The notes under the pieces are model-generated. The model saw nothing but the letters and a program-made list of their open reading frames with translations, searched no databases and had not been told where the DNA came from. Shown here piece after piece: positions 6,888-15,014 of a DNA stretch of 64,000 nucleotides. This DNA is from Chryseobacterium arthrosphaerae (GTDB lineage: Bacteria; Bacteroidota; Bacteroidia; Flavobacteriales; Weeksellaceae), in contig NZ_MAYG01000012.1 of the NCBI RefSeq assembly GCF_001684965.1, forward strand, positions 310,001 through 374,000. The letters are read 5' to 3'. How positions within the stretch are numbered: position 1 is the first letter of the stretch; the number at the start of each line of letters is the position of its first letter. The position numbers and the translations under genes are program-made.

Positions 6888-9437
6888 TTATTTTATATTA
6901 ACTAATACCTGAATTTTTCCGGTGCCTTTTTGATCATAGTCCTGAAGAGCTTTTCCGATGACCTGACCTATTTTTACCTTTTTAGGGTTGGCTTTCATGG
7001 CAATCCCTGCCTGGGATGAGGTTACCAGAAGATCTCCTCTTTTTATTTTGCCGTTTTCAAGACATACTTTGGTAGGGATCACTCCAATGACACCCATTGG
7101 AACTTTACCTGAAAGATCAGTGTCAATATGTTCTTCGGTAAGAAGTACTCCAGGTTTAGTAGCATATACGCCTGCAACAAGGGTAGAATAAGGTGTAGAG
7201 GATTTTTCTACCATTCTGTCTGAATTTGTTGATATTACCAATATGTCGCCTGCTTCGTATTCTGAAACACTTCCTTCCACATCAAATGCTTCAGCAACGT
7301 CTGCTCCGCTGTTTTGGGTACCACCATTGAAAAATCCCGTTCCGGCTTTATTGATCCTCGCCACATTTACTGATGCACTTTGATAGATCGCAATATTTCC
7401 GGAGGGGCCCTGATGATTCACAAGTAGAGTAGAACCTGTACCCGTTGTGGTTACATGTACTACCGGCTGGCTATTGGCATTGTTGAAATTGGCGAATCTA
7501 CCGGCCTTACCGGTACCAAAGTTGGGAATAAAACCGGAAATAGCATTTCCGGCTCCATCACACGAGGCTTCAATACCATCGCCACTTCCGCCTGCATTGG
7601 CAGTAATTGCATTTCCATTTCCTTCGGATAGGGATATCAATGAAGGTCCGTTTCCGGCAGGATTACTGGCATAAAACAGTCCGGCATACCCTCCTGTACC
7701 TGAAGAAAGACCATAAATTGCAGCTGTTCCAAAATTGGCAAATTGAGAATTGACTTCTGCTTTTACTGCCGGAGAGGTTCCGGTTACCCGGTCAACTTTA
7801 AAATTTCCTGCAATACCATTTCCGATCGTTTTTACTGTGATAACATCACTGGTATTAGCATCATTGAAAATTTCAAATCTGCCGGCACGTCCTGTTGCAA
7901 AGGAAGGTACCCATGCATAAAGAGCATTTCCTGCACCGTCAATATTGGTTTCCACACCATTTCCGTCTTTACTGGCATTGGCTGTAATGGCATTTCCGTT
8001 TCCGTCATTGATGGATACCAGAGAAGCACCGTTTCCGGAAGGATTGGAAGCGTGGAATAATCCGGCAAAACCTCCTGTACCTGAAGATACTCCGAAAATA
8101 GCGGCCGCTCCGAAGTTTCCAAATATCGTTTTGACCTCACCCCTTACTGCTGCTGCAACACTATTGGTATTGTTCACAAGAAAGGATCCGGCATTCCCTT
8201 GGGTATTATCGGGAATATTTCCGTTACCATTGGTTTGTACCTCAAAGGTATTTCCTGTAGTATTGGTCTGATTAAAATTTTCAAACCTTCCGGCACGTCC
8301 CGTACTATTATTTATACCCACCTGGCCATAGACACCTATACCGGTTCCGGAAGTATTGGTGGCTACAAAACCTCTCACTCCATATCCACCACCATCATTA
8401 CGTCCTACAACTGCTCCTGCAATATCACTGGTCGTTCTTCCTACTATCGCCTCACCTCCGCCATTATTATCACCTACAACGCCGGCAGAAGTCTGGGCAG
8501 TGGTAATCCCGTGAACTCCGAATCCGCTTCCTGTAGAACTTCTCACCCCGGCTCCGTTCCCCGAAGTGGTAACGTTTATAACAGTGCCGTTTCCTACACT
8601 GGAGGCATTAAGCACCGTATTGTTATTCGCATTATTGAAAATGGAAACACTTACAGGAATTCCATTGTTGCTGGTTGCTGTGAGGCCGGTCCCGGTGTTG
8701 CTGTTGGCATAAACCCCGATTCCGTTGGCCGTAGCGTTTCCATATACCCCAAGGCCATTAGGGGTGGTTCCGTATACTCCCCAGCCGCTTCCTGCCTGGC
8801 TTCCATAAACTCCTACACCAAGGCCGCCCGTTCCATTGTTGATCCCCCGGACTGCTGAAGAAAATCCTCCCGGAGAAGCACTGGTAACAACCCCTCTTAC
8901 CGCAGCAATATTGGATGTGGTAGTGGTATTGTTTCCTTCTAAAGAAGTCCCGTCGCCGTCATTGGTCAAGGAAAATAAAGTAGAGGCATTATTTACAGTG
9001 TTGATGTAGGGAATGGTGAAAGTACCCCCGCTGTTTCCAGCAGATTTGGCATACATGGCATAAGGAACACTCAGCAGCTGGCTGGTTCCTGTTATCGTAT
9101 AATTGGTTCCTCCTGCAGGGTCTGTTTCTGTTTTTAAATAATAACTGCCTGCAGGCCAGTTGATCGAAGCAAATGTTCCGGTAATAACGGTACCTGTTCC
9201 TATTTCCAGGCTGACAAGTCCGTTTGCGTTGGTATTTCCCGTAAGTCTTTCGGCATAGATTTCGGCACCGGCAGGAGATCCCTGGAGGATGCTTACCCGT
9301 ACGGCAATACTTTGATTGCCCAATAATTGTCCCGAACCGTTTCTGATGACAGCCTGATAGCTCATTTTTTCAGGCGCCTGTGAAAGCCCCATGAAGAGAC
9401 CGGACAGTATCCCAAACAAGAATAATATTTTTTTCAT
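6888..9437 (-). CDS. Large glycine-rich repeat surface protein
   Basis: An 849-residue exported protein (signal MKKILFLFGILSGLFMGLSQ). Residues about 20-140 match a Bacteroidota N-terminal module common on repeat proteins (MSYQAVIRNGSGQLL, IAVRVSIL, LLSVPYAMYAKSAG). The middle 500 residues are Gly/Asn/Thr-rich short repeats of the form GxGVxGxxxxxG, typical of beta-solenoid adhesins. They include two copies of a 127-residue unit (the phrase SSGTGGFAGLFHASNPSGNG and its SSGTGGYAGLFYASNPAGNG partner, 381 bases apart). The last 130 residues (ADVAEAFDVEGSV, YSTLVAGVYATKPGVLL, MGVIGVIPTKV) resemble the conserved C-terminal module of many tail-fibre-like proteins, similar to the peptidase G2 autocleavage domain. 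No T9SS tail of its own is seen. It is the middle gene of the operon, 5 bases after the T9SS-tail protein. Adhesion or surface-layer role is inferred. Confidence 0.75.
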   Translation of the reverse strand: MKKILFLFGILSGLFMGLSQAPEKMSYQAVIRNGSGQLLGNQSIAVRVSILQGSPAGAEIYAERLTGNTNANGLVSLEIGTGTVITGTFASINWPAGSYYLKTETDPAGGTNYTITGTSQLLSVPYAMYAKSAGNSGGTFTIPYINTVNNASTLFSLTNDGDGTSLEGNNTTTTSNIAAVRGVVTSASPGGFSSAVRGINNGTGGLGVGVYGSQAGSGWGVYGTTPNGLGVYGNATANGIGVYANSNTGTGLTATSNNGIPVSVSIFNNANNNTVLNASSVGNGTVINVTTSGNGAGVRSSTGSGFGVHGITTAQTSAGVVGDNNGGGEAIVGRTTSDIAGAVVGRNDGGGYGVRGFVATNTSGTGIGVYGQVGINNSTGRAGRFENFNQTNTTGNTFEVQTNGNGNIPDNTQGNAGSFLVNNTNSVAAAVRGEVKTIFGNFGAAAIFGVSSGTGGFAGLFHASNPSGNGASLVSINDGNGNAITANASKDGNGVETNIDGAGNALYAWVPSFATGRAGRFEIFNDANTSDVITVKTIGNGIAGNFKVDRVTGTSPAVKAEVNSQFANFGTAAIYGLSSGTGGYAGLFYASNPAGNGPSLISLSEGNGNAITANAGGSGDGIEASCDGAGNAISGFIPNFGTGKAGRFANFNNANSQPVVHVTTTGTGSTLLVNHQGPSGNIAIYQSASVNVARINKAGTGFFNGGTQNSGADVAEAFDVEGSVSEYEAGDILVISTNSDRMVEKSSTPYSTLVAGVYATKPGVLLTEEHIDTDLSGKVPMGVIGVIPTKVCLENGKIKRGDLLVTSSQAGIAMKANPKKVKIGQVIGKALQDYDQKGTGKIQVLVNIK

Positions 9438-9442
9438 GGCAT

Positions 9443-9919
9443 TTATTTTTTTATGATTTTAAAAGTTTTGATGTTTTCACCATTCTGATTAATCCTGATG
9501 ATGTACATCGTAGAAGGCAGAGCTGAAAAATTAAGCTCGGATTTTGATTCCCTGATGATATCTTTTCTGATCAGTTTACCCTGGGCATCGAAAAGCTGGT
9601 ACTCCGAACCCTTGTAATTATAGGTGGTAAAATCGATATACAGAAAATCTTTGAAAGGGTTGGGGTAAAGCAGGATATCCTTCTGTTCGGATAAAGTTTC
9701 CTGGGTTGCAAGTGTAGTAATCTCATAGCCCTGTTGTACCCCTTCCATGACCTGAACGGGGGTTCCTTTGTTAAGGTAAGCGGTCTGGCCGATGCTGTAA
9801 GAGACCGAACCATTGCCTGCCGATGCATCCGTCCCGGTTGCCAGAATGGCAGATTGGGCATGAAAGATGGCGACAGGAAACAGGAACAAGGGAAGACAGT
9901 AAATAAATTTTTTTTTCAT
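9443..9919 (-). CDS. Small T9SS type A sorting-domain protein
   Basis: A 158-residue protein with a signal peptide (MKKKFIYCLPLFLFPVAIFHAQ). Residues about 25-70 hold SAGNGSVSYSIGQTAYL and VMEGVQQGYEI, a module frequent in flavobacterial secreted proteins. The C-terminal 75 residues (ILLYPNPFKDFLYIDF, YQLFDAQGKLIRKD, LPSTMYIIRI, KTFKIIKK) are a type A Por-secretion tail, which directs export by the type IX system and attachment to the cell surface. It is first in the operon with the 849- and 138-residue proteins. The putative LytTR-type repeats and a -7-like box lie upstream, so it is probably the gene whose promoter is controlled. Confidence 0.85.
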   Translation of the reverse strand: MKKKFIYCLPLFLFPVAIFHAQSAILATGTDASAGNGSVSYSIGQTAYLNKGTPVQVMEGVQQGYEITTLATQETLSEQKDILLYPNPFKDFLYIDFTTYNYKGSEYQLFDAQGKLIRKDIIRESKSELNFSALPSTMYIIRINQNGENIKTFKIIKK

Positions 9920-9964
9920 GAATAACAGTTTTGTGGTTAATAAATAAGGGGAAATTTGGGAACA

Positions 9965-9972
9965 CTAAATTA
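9965..9972 (-). promoter_or_regulatory. Weak -7-like box for the secreted-protein operon
   Basis: On the minus strand this reads TAATTTAG, one mismatch from TAnnTTTG. No good -33 element is present at the expected distance, which is usual for activator-dependent promoters. The paired repeats at 10004-10034 lie just upstream. Inference only. Confidence 0.35.
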
Positions 9973-10003
9973 CCATCTATCCGGATCAGATAACAGGAAA
10001 ATA

Positions 10004-10034
10004 GACCAACGGCAGAAATAATCGACCAATGGCA
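10004..10034 (-). promoter_or_regulatory. Paired direct repeats, candidate LytTR operator
   Basis: Plus-strand GACCAACGGCA (10004-10014) and GACCAATGGCA (10024-10034) differ at one base and are exactly 20 bp apart start to start, about two helical turns. On the minus strand the cores GCCGTTGGT and GCCATTGGT match 8 and 7 of 9 positions of the published LytTR consensus [TA][AC][CA]GTTN[AG][TG]. They lie between the LytTR regulator gene and the operon at 9919. Confidence 0.55.
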
Positions 10035-10067
10035 TTTTGTGAATTATTGTGAAGGTTTTTTGCCTTT

Positions 10068-10775
10068 TTAAGGCTCGAAGAATGCCAGATTATTCTTGTA
10101 CGTCCGGCCAATAGGAAGTTTGATATGATGGGTCAGCTCTATTTCATGGCAGCTTTTACCACGGATGAGGTGGCGGGGAACAGCATAGCTTCTGTGTATT
10201 CTGATAAAAGACTCAAAAAAGTTCTTTTGCAGGAGACTGCCCAGTGAATTGAGAATACAGTGATTTTTTTCAAGGGTGATGATCCGGGTGTAGTCCTTTA
10301 AAGCTTCCAGATACAGGATGTCTTTCATTTTGATCTGGGAAATATGCCCGCCCTCTTTTATGGTAATGCAATGGTCTCCTATCAGGGTATCGTAGCATTC
10401 GCATTTTTCTTTTACTTCAAAAAAATTGAAGAGCTTTTGCATAGAATAATGAAAACGCTCCGAGGTTAATGGTTTCGTTATAAAGTCTAAGGCGTTGATT
10501 TCAAATACTCCGGCCGCTAATTCCGGATGTGAACTGACAAAGATACAGGCAGGAATCCTGTGGGCGAGTTTTCGGAATTCAAGTCCGCTCATTCCCTTTA
10601 AATTGGTTTCGGTGAGGAGAAGATCAATGGGAAGATCAAGGTACGGAACTGCTTTTTCTGCCGTATCAAAAGATCCGGCAATCTCTATGTTGTCATATTG
10701 TTTAATATAATGCTGAAGAACCAGCCTGTCCAGTTCATCATCATCAATAATCATACATCTAATATGTGAAATCAT
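10068..10775 (-). CDS. LytTR-family response regulator with Glu at the phospho-acceptor site
   Basis: A 235-residue transcription regulator. Residues 1-120 form a receiver domain (MIIDDDELDRL acidic cluster at 11-14; FITKPL with the conserved Lys101). Residues about 130-235 form a LytTR DNA-binding domain (LYLEALKDYTRIIT, FIRIHRSYAVPRHLI, LPIGRTYK). The expected acceptor Asp is replaced: LLLTETNLKGMSG aligns with the usual LDxxMPGMSG so that Glu56 sits where Asp should be. Glu can mimic aspartyl-phosphate, so the protein may be active without a kinase; none is encoded nearby. It lies 148 bases upstream of the secreted-protein operon on the same strand, with candidate LytTR sites in between. 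Confidence 0.88.
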   Translation of the reverse strand: MISHIRCMIIDDDELDRLVLQHYIKQYDNIEIAGSFDTAEKAVPYLDLPIDLLLTETNLKGMSGLEFRKLAHRIPACIFVSSHPELAAGVFEINALDFITKPLTSERFHYSMQKLFNFFEVKEKCECYDTLIGDHCITIKEGGHISQIKMKDILYLEALKDYTRIITLEKNHCILNSLGSLLQKNFFESFIRIHRSYAVPRHLIRGKSCHEIELTHHIKLPIGRTYKNNLAFFEP

Positions 10776-10912
10776 GATTTTCTGGAAATTAAATTTTCAA
10801 TTTAACTGCTTGAAAAATAGAAAATTATTACATAAAGTTATTGATTTTTTACAAAACATACCAAGGCTGAACTTAAATTTATATTAAAATGTGTTATTAA
10901 ATAAAATTTGAT

Positions 10913-10942
10913 TTTGTTTTTTTTCTGAAAAATATTATCTTG
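10913..10942 (+). promoter_or_regulatory. Probable hflX promoter
   Basis: TTTG (10913-10916), a 19-base spacer and TATCTTG (10936-10942) approximate the Bacteroidota -33/-7 pattern (TTTG, TAnnTTTG; the -7 box is one T short). The hflX ATG is 28 bases further on. Confidence 0.45.
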
Positions 10943-10970
10943 TAAAAATCATAAACATAGATAGAACTTA

Positions 10971-12191
10971 ATGCTAGAAAAGAAAGAACATAATTATGAG
11001 AAAGCAGTCCTGGTAGGTATTATCACACAGCATCAGGATGAAGAAAAACTAACGGAGTATTTAGATGAGCTTGAGTTTTTAGCTTTCACAGCAGGAGCAA
11101 CCGTACAAAAACGCTTCACTCAAAAACTGACCCAGCCTGATTCCAAAACCTTCATCGGTAGCGGAAAAGCACTTGAGATAAAAGAATACGTAAAAGAAAA
11201 TGAGATTGGAACCGTCATTTTTGACGATGAGCTCTCTCCTTCGCAGCTTAAAAACCTGGAAAGAGAAATGGAGGTAAAAATCCTGGACCGTACCAACCTT
11301 ATTCTTGATATTTTTGCCCAGAGAGCCCAGACTTCTTATGCGAGAACCCAGGTAGAGCTGGCACAATACCAGTATCTTTTGCCAAGGCTGACAAGAATGT
11401 GGACCCACCTTGAGCGCCAGAAAGGGGGAATCGGGATGAGAGGTCCCGGGGAAACGGAAATTGAAACCGACCGTCGTATCATCCGTGACAGGATTACTTT
11501 GCTGAAGGACAAACTGAAGACGATCGATAAGCAGATGGCTACCCAGCGTAACAACCGTGGGAAAGTGGTACGTGCCGCTTTGGTAGGATATACCAACGTT
11601 GGAAAATCTACCCTGATGAATTCGCTTTCAAAATCTGAAGTTTTTGCAGAAAATAAACTGTTTGCCACCCTGGACACTACCGTAAGAAAAGTTGTGATCG
11701 GGAATCTGCCGTTCCTGCTTACCGACACGGTTGGATTTATCAGAAAACTACCTACACAGCTGGTGGAATCCTTTAAATCTACCTTGGATGAGGTGCGTGA
11801 GGCAGACTTGTTGATTCACGTGGTAGATATTTCTCACGAAAGTTTTGAAGACCATATTGAATCTGTAAATCATATCCTGATGGAAATTGATGCCCATCAG
11901 AAGCCGATGATCATGGTTTTCAATAAAATAGATGATTTCAGCTATGTGAAAAAGGACGAAGACGACCTTACCCCTTCTACCCGTAAAAACATTTCTCTGG
12001 AAGAATGGAAAAAAACATGGATGGCAAAATCCAAGTATCCAACGGTTTTCATTTCTGCGCTGACGAAGGAGAATTTCCCGGAAATGAAGAAAATGATTTA
12101 TGACGAGGTGATGAAGATCCATATTTCAAGATTCCCCTACAACGATTTCCTTTTCGAATATTTTGATAACGAAGAAGAAGATAACAATTAA
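10971..12191 (+). CDS. hflX: GTPase HflX
   Basis: A 406-residue cytoplasmic ribosome-associated GTPase that splits or rescues stalled 70S ribosomes, for example after heat stress. The N-terminal HflX domain includes FIGSGKALEI and the basic helix around RGPGETEIETDRR. The G domain has G1 GYTNVGKST (about residue 205), G3 DTVGFI and G4 NKID. Length and domain order are normal for the family. The start ATG 10971 is preceded by a plausible -33/-7 promoter. The stop codon overlaps the next gene's ATG by one base (TAATG at 12189-12193), so translation is probably coupled. The C-terminal acidic run DNEEEDNN is unremarkable. Confidence 0.95.
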   Translation: MLEKKEHNYEKAVLVGIITQHQDEEKLTEYLDELEFLAFTAGATVQKRFTQKLTQPDSKTFIGSGKALEIKEYVKENEIGTVIFDDELSPSQLKNLEREMEVKILDRTNLILDIFAQRAQTSYARTQVELAQYQYLLPRLTRMWTHLERQKGGIGMRGPGETEIETDRRIIRDRITLLKDKLKTIDKQMATQRNNRGKVVRAALVGYTNVGKSTLMNSLSKSEVFAENKLFATLDTTVRKVVIGNLPFLLTDTVGFIRKLPTQLVESFKSTLDEVREADLLIHVVDISHESFEDHIESVNHILMEIDAHQKPMIMVFNKIDDFSYVKKDEDDLTPSTRKNISLEEWKKTWMAKSKYPTVFISALTKENFPEMKKMIYDEVMKIHISRFPYNDFLFEYFDNEEEDNN

Positions 12192-12817
12192 TGAAATATC
12201 CCTTTTTTCTCTTATTCATGATGCTTTCGGTTTTTGGGTTCAGCCAGAAATCAAAAGTGGATTTAAAAGCTATTGAGAAAAGTCTGAAAAATCCTGATTC
12301 ACCTTACAATTATGATAAGCTCATTTTTAAATATAAGGGATACCCGAAGTCTTTGGACAGTATAGAGTCACAATACCTCTACTACGGGAGGAATTTCAGA
12401 AATGACAGGGTACAGACTTCAGATGAAGGTTTCAAAAATCTGGCAGAAGCCTTTAAACAAGGTAATTTTTCAGACTGTGTAAAACAGGGAAAGGCATTGT
12501 ATGACAAAGACCCTACCAATCTGGATATCCTGCTGATTCTTCTGAGAGCTTATGACTCTATGAAAGACGGCAGCAATTTTATGCATCACCTCAATCAGTT
12601 CCGGTCACTTACGGACGGAATCAAGAGCTCTGGAGACGGGATGTCTGAAAAAACAGCTTATGTCGTCAATTCTGTGGGCGACGAATACATTCTGCTGAAT
12701 ATTCTGAATATAGGACAGGATTATACAAGAAATTCAAAAGCTGTAAAAGACGGCATGATAGATATATGGGAGAAAGACAGCCGCAGGATTTATATCAAAA
12801 TACTTTATTTAGACTAA
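12191..12817 (+). CDS. DUF4919-like exported protein
   Basis: A 208-residue protein with signal peptide MKYPFFLLFMMLSVFGFSQ. The body (DYDKL-type YNYDKLIFKYKGYPKSLDSI, IESQYLYYGR, EAFKQGNFSDCVKQGKALYD) fits my recollection of DUF4919, a Bacteroidota family of secreted, helical TPR-like proteins of unknown role. It overlaps the hflX stop by one base and precedes the antiporter gene by 26 bases, so it is in the middle of a three-gene transcript. No catalytic motif seen. Confidence 0.7.
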   Translation: MKYPFFLLFMMLSVFGFSQKSKVDLKAIEKSLKNPDSPYNYDKLIFKYKGYPKSLDSIESQYLYYGRNFRNDRVQTSDEGFKNLAEAFKQGNFSDCVKQGKALYDKDPTNLDILLILLRAYDSMKDGSNFMHHLNQFRSLTDGIKSSGDGMSEKTAYVVNSVGDEYILLNILNIGQDYTRNSKAVKDGMIDIWEKDSRRIYIKILYLD

Positions 12818-12843
12818 CCAATTAATCTTATAAAAAACACTTA

Positions 12844-14130
12844 GTGGAATTATATTATTCATTTTCAGCATTAATCGTATTAGCATCCATATTTGCCTAT
12901 CTTAACTACAGATTCTTAAAACTTCCGAGTACCATCGGGATCATGGTCATTGCCATTGTGGTTTCCATTTTCCTTGTCATGTTTGGTGAAACGGTGCTTC
13001 CGAGAACTTTCGGGCATCTTCATAACCTGATGAACAGCATCGATTTTACAGAAGTACTGATGGGGGCTATGCTTAATTTTCTTCTTTTTGCGGGAGGAAT
13101 CCATATTAACATCAATGATCTGAAAGAACAGTTCAGGCCTGTAGTGATATTTTCTACGGTGGGTGTCGTCATTTCCACTTTTGTGGTAGGTTTCGGAATG
13201 TTTTATTTGCTGCCTTACGTTGGCATTAATCTTCCCTTTATCTACTGCCTTGTTTTTGGAGCATTAATTTCACCTACTGATCCGGTTGCGGTTCTGAGTG
13301 TCCTGAAGCAGGCGAATGTGTCCAAATCATTGGAGACAAAAGTAGCCGGAGAATCTCTTTTCAATGATGGGATGGCGGTTGTGGTTTTCACAGTAGTCCT
13401 GCAGCTTGCCGTTGGAAAAGAAGTGGACCTGGGGGTTGAAAGCATCGGATTGCTTTTACTGCATGAAGCTGGCGGCGGTCTTCTACTGGGTGTTTTACTC
13501 GGTTGGGTAACTTCAAGGCTGATGCGTGAAGTGGATGATTATATTATTTCCGTACTGGTAACGCTCTCTGTAGTAATGGGGGGTTACCTTATTGCAAGGC
13601 AAATGCATATTTCAGGACCATTGACAATGGTGGCGGCAGGTTTATTCATGGGGAATTTTAACAGGAATTTCAAAATGAAATCTGTTACCCAGGATTATCT
13701 GATCAAATTCTGGGAACTAATTGACGAAATCCTCAATGCCGTACTATTCCTGTTCATAGGATTTGAACTATTGATGATCAAAGACCTTAAGCATTTTATG
13801 ATTCCTGGTCTGCTGGCAATTATTGTGGTTTTACTGGCAAGATTTATTTCGATCTGGGGTCCTACGAAATTCACTTCACTCAGAACAAGATTTAGTCCGC
13901 AAACGGTAAAAGTATTGGTTTGGGGAGGAATCCGCGGTGGAGTTTCCATAGCTTTGGCAATGTCTATTCCTAAAAGCGAATACAGTGAAATTATTCTAAG
14001 CATTACCTACTGTGTGGTGGTATTCTCTATCATCGTTCAGGGGCTTACGATTGCTAAAGTAGCCAATCCTAAGCAGATTGCCAGAGAAGAGAAGGAGCAG
14101 GAGGGGATTGCAATGGAGGAAAAGTCTTAA
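12844..14130 (+). CDS. CPA1-family Na+/H+ antiporter (NhaP-like)
   Basis: A 428-residue inner-membrane protein with about 12 hydrophobic segments that exchanges sodium (or potassium) for protons. It starts with GTG at 12844. CPA1 signatures are present: SPTDPVAVLSVL with Asp146 and GESLFNDGMAVVVF with Glu170 and Asp175, which form the ion-binding centre in the family, and VWGGIRGGVSIALA near residue 365 with the conserved Arg. The C-terminus is short, without a CBS or TrkA domain. It is third in the hflX transcript. Ion specificity cannot be read from the sequence. Confidence 0.9.
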   Translation: MELYYSFSALIVLASIFAYLNYRFLKLPSTIGIMVIAIVVSIFLVMFGETVLPRTFGHLHNLMNSIDFTEVLMGAMLNFLLFAGGIHININDLKEQFRPVVIFSTVGVVISTFVVGFGMFYLLPYVGINLPFIYCLVFGALISPTDPVAVLSVLKQANVSKSLETKVAGESLFNDGMAVVVFTVVLQLAVGKEVDLGVESIGLLLLHEAGGGLLLGVLLGWVTSRLMREVDDYIISVLVTLSVVMGGYLIARQMHISGPLTMVAAGLFMGNFNRNFKMKSVTQDYLIKFWELIDEILNAVLFLFIGFELLMIKDLKHFMIPGLLAIIVVLLARFISIWGPTKFTSLRTRFSPQTVKVLVWGGIRGGVSIALAMSIPKSEYSEIILSITYCVVVFSIIVQGLTIAKVANPKQIAREEKEQEGIAMEEKS

Positions 14131-14171
14131 TGATTATTTTAAGTATATACATACAGCGGTAAGCAGGTATT

Positions 14172-14891
14172 ATGAGTCGTCTTATCAAAGAAATACAGGA
14201 GGCACTAGCGGTCTTGTCCATCCCCGAAAAAGCAGAGTTCTTTCCCAGGTTTTTCAAGACAGGAAAAGGAGAATATGGGGAAGGAGATTTATTTCTGGGA
14301 GTAAAAGTTCCGGATCAGAGATCTGTTGCCAAAGAGTATTATCCGAAAATAAGCTGGGAAGAATTAAGTGTACTGCTCTCTTCACAATACCATGAGCACA
14401 GGCTTACAGCGATCTTTATGCTGGTCTTAAAATTTGAGAAAACAAAAGATAAAGCTTTAAAAGATGAAGCCGTGAAGTTTTATCTGGACCATCTTCCTTA
14501 TGTCAATAATTGGGATATTGTAGATTCAAGCTGTTACAAAATTCTGGGCAGATACGCTTTTGAAAATCAGAAAGAAAGCCTTCTGAGAGACCTTTCAAAA
14601 TCTGAAGAAATGTGGCATAAGAGAATTGCTGTGGTGGGAACGATGCATTATGTGAAAAAAGGGTCATTTGACCTTACCAAAGAATTCGTGACCAGGAATC
14701 TGAAGCACCCGCATGATCTGATGCATAAGGCAAACGGCTGGCTGTTGAGGGAAATGGGACAGAAAAATGAAGCGGAGCTGATCAGTTATCTGAAACAGTA
14801 TTATAAAGAAATGCCGAGAACCTGCTTACGCTATTCCATCGAAAAACTCGATGAGGACCTGCGCCAGGATTATCTGAAAGGCAGGGTTTAA
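14172..14891 (+). CDS. DNA alkylation repair protein (AlkD-like HEAT-repeat glycosylase)
   Basis: A 239-residue cytoplasmic protein. KAEFFPRFFKTGKGEYGEGD and FLGVKVPDQRSVAKEY are the family's N-terminal signature; VNNWDIVDSSCYKILGRY and MHYVKKGSFDLTKEF match the later HEAT helices. AlkD-like enzymes remove N3- and N7-alkylated purines by wrapping helical repeats around DNA rather than flipping the base. The conserved WDxVD motif (WDIVD) that supplies the catalytic Asp is present. It starts 41 bases after the antiporter gene, possibly in the same transcript. Assignment is strong; substrate range is not determinable here. Confidence 0.9.
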   Translation: MSRLIKEIQEALAVLSIPEKAEFFPRFFKTGKGEYGEGDLFLGVKVPDQRSVAKEYYPKISWEELSVLLSSQYHEHRLTAIFMLVLKFEKTKDKALKDEAVKFYLDHLPYVNNWDIVDSSCYKILGRYAFENQKESLLRDLSKSEEMWHKRIAVVGTMHYVKKGSFDLTKEFVTRNLKHPHDLMHKANGWLLREMGQKNEAELISYLKQYYKEMPRTCLRYSIEKLDEDLRQDYLKGRV

Positions 14892-14962
14892 AAAATAAAG
14901 CAGTAATTTCCTGTTCTGAAAAAGTACCGGAAAACAGCTATTTATCTTCAAAAAATCAAAGA

Positions 14963-14997
14963 TTGTAAGGATGTAAGGCCGGAATTGAGTAATTTTG
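14963..14997 (+). promoter_or_regulatory. Promoter for the lipoprotein operon
   Basis: TTG (14963-14965), 24 bases, then a perfect TAATTTTG (14990-14997). The spacer is slightly long. Its position supports translation starting at ATG 15015 rather than at 14985. Confidence 0.45.
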
Positions 14998-15014
14998 TGG
15001 TTTTAAGCCCAATC

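Noticed and set aside
7447..8858. Long plus-strand reading frames opposite the 849-residue repeat gene
   Set aside because: They are shadows of a Gly/Asn/Thr-rich repeat gene, overlap each other in several frames, and show no family motifs or plausible starts.
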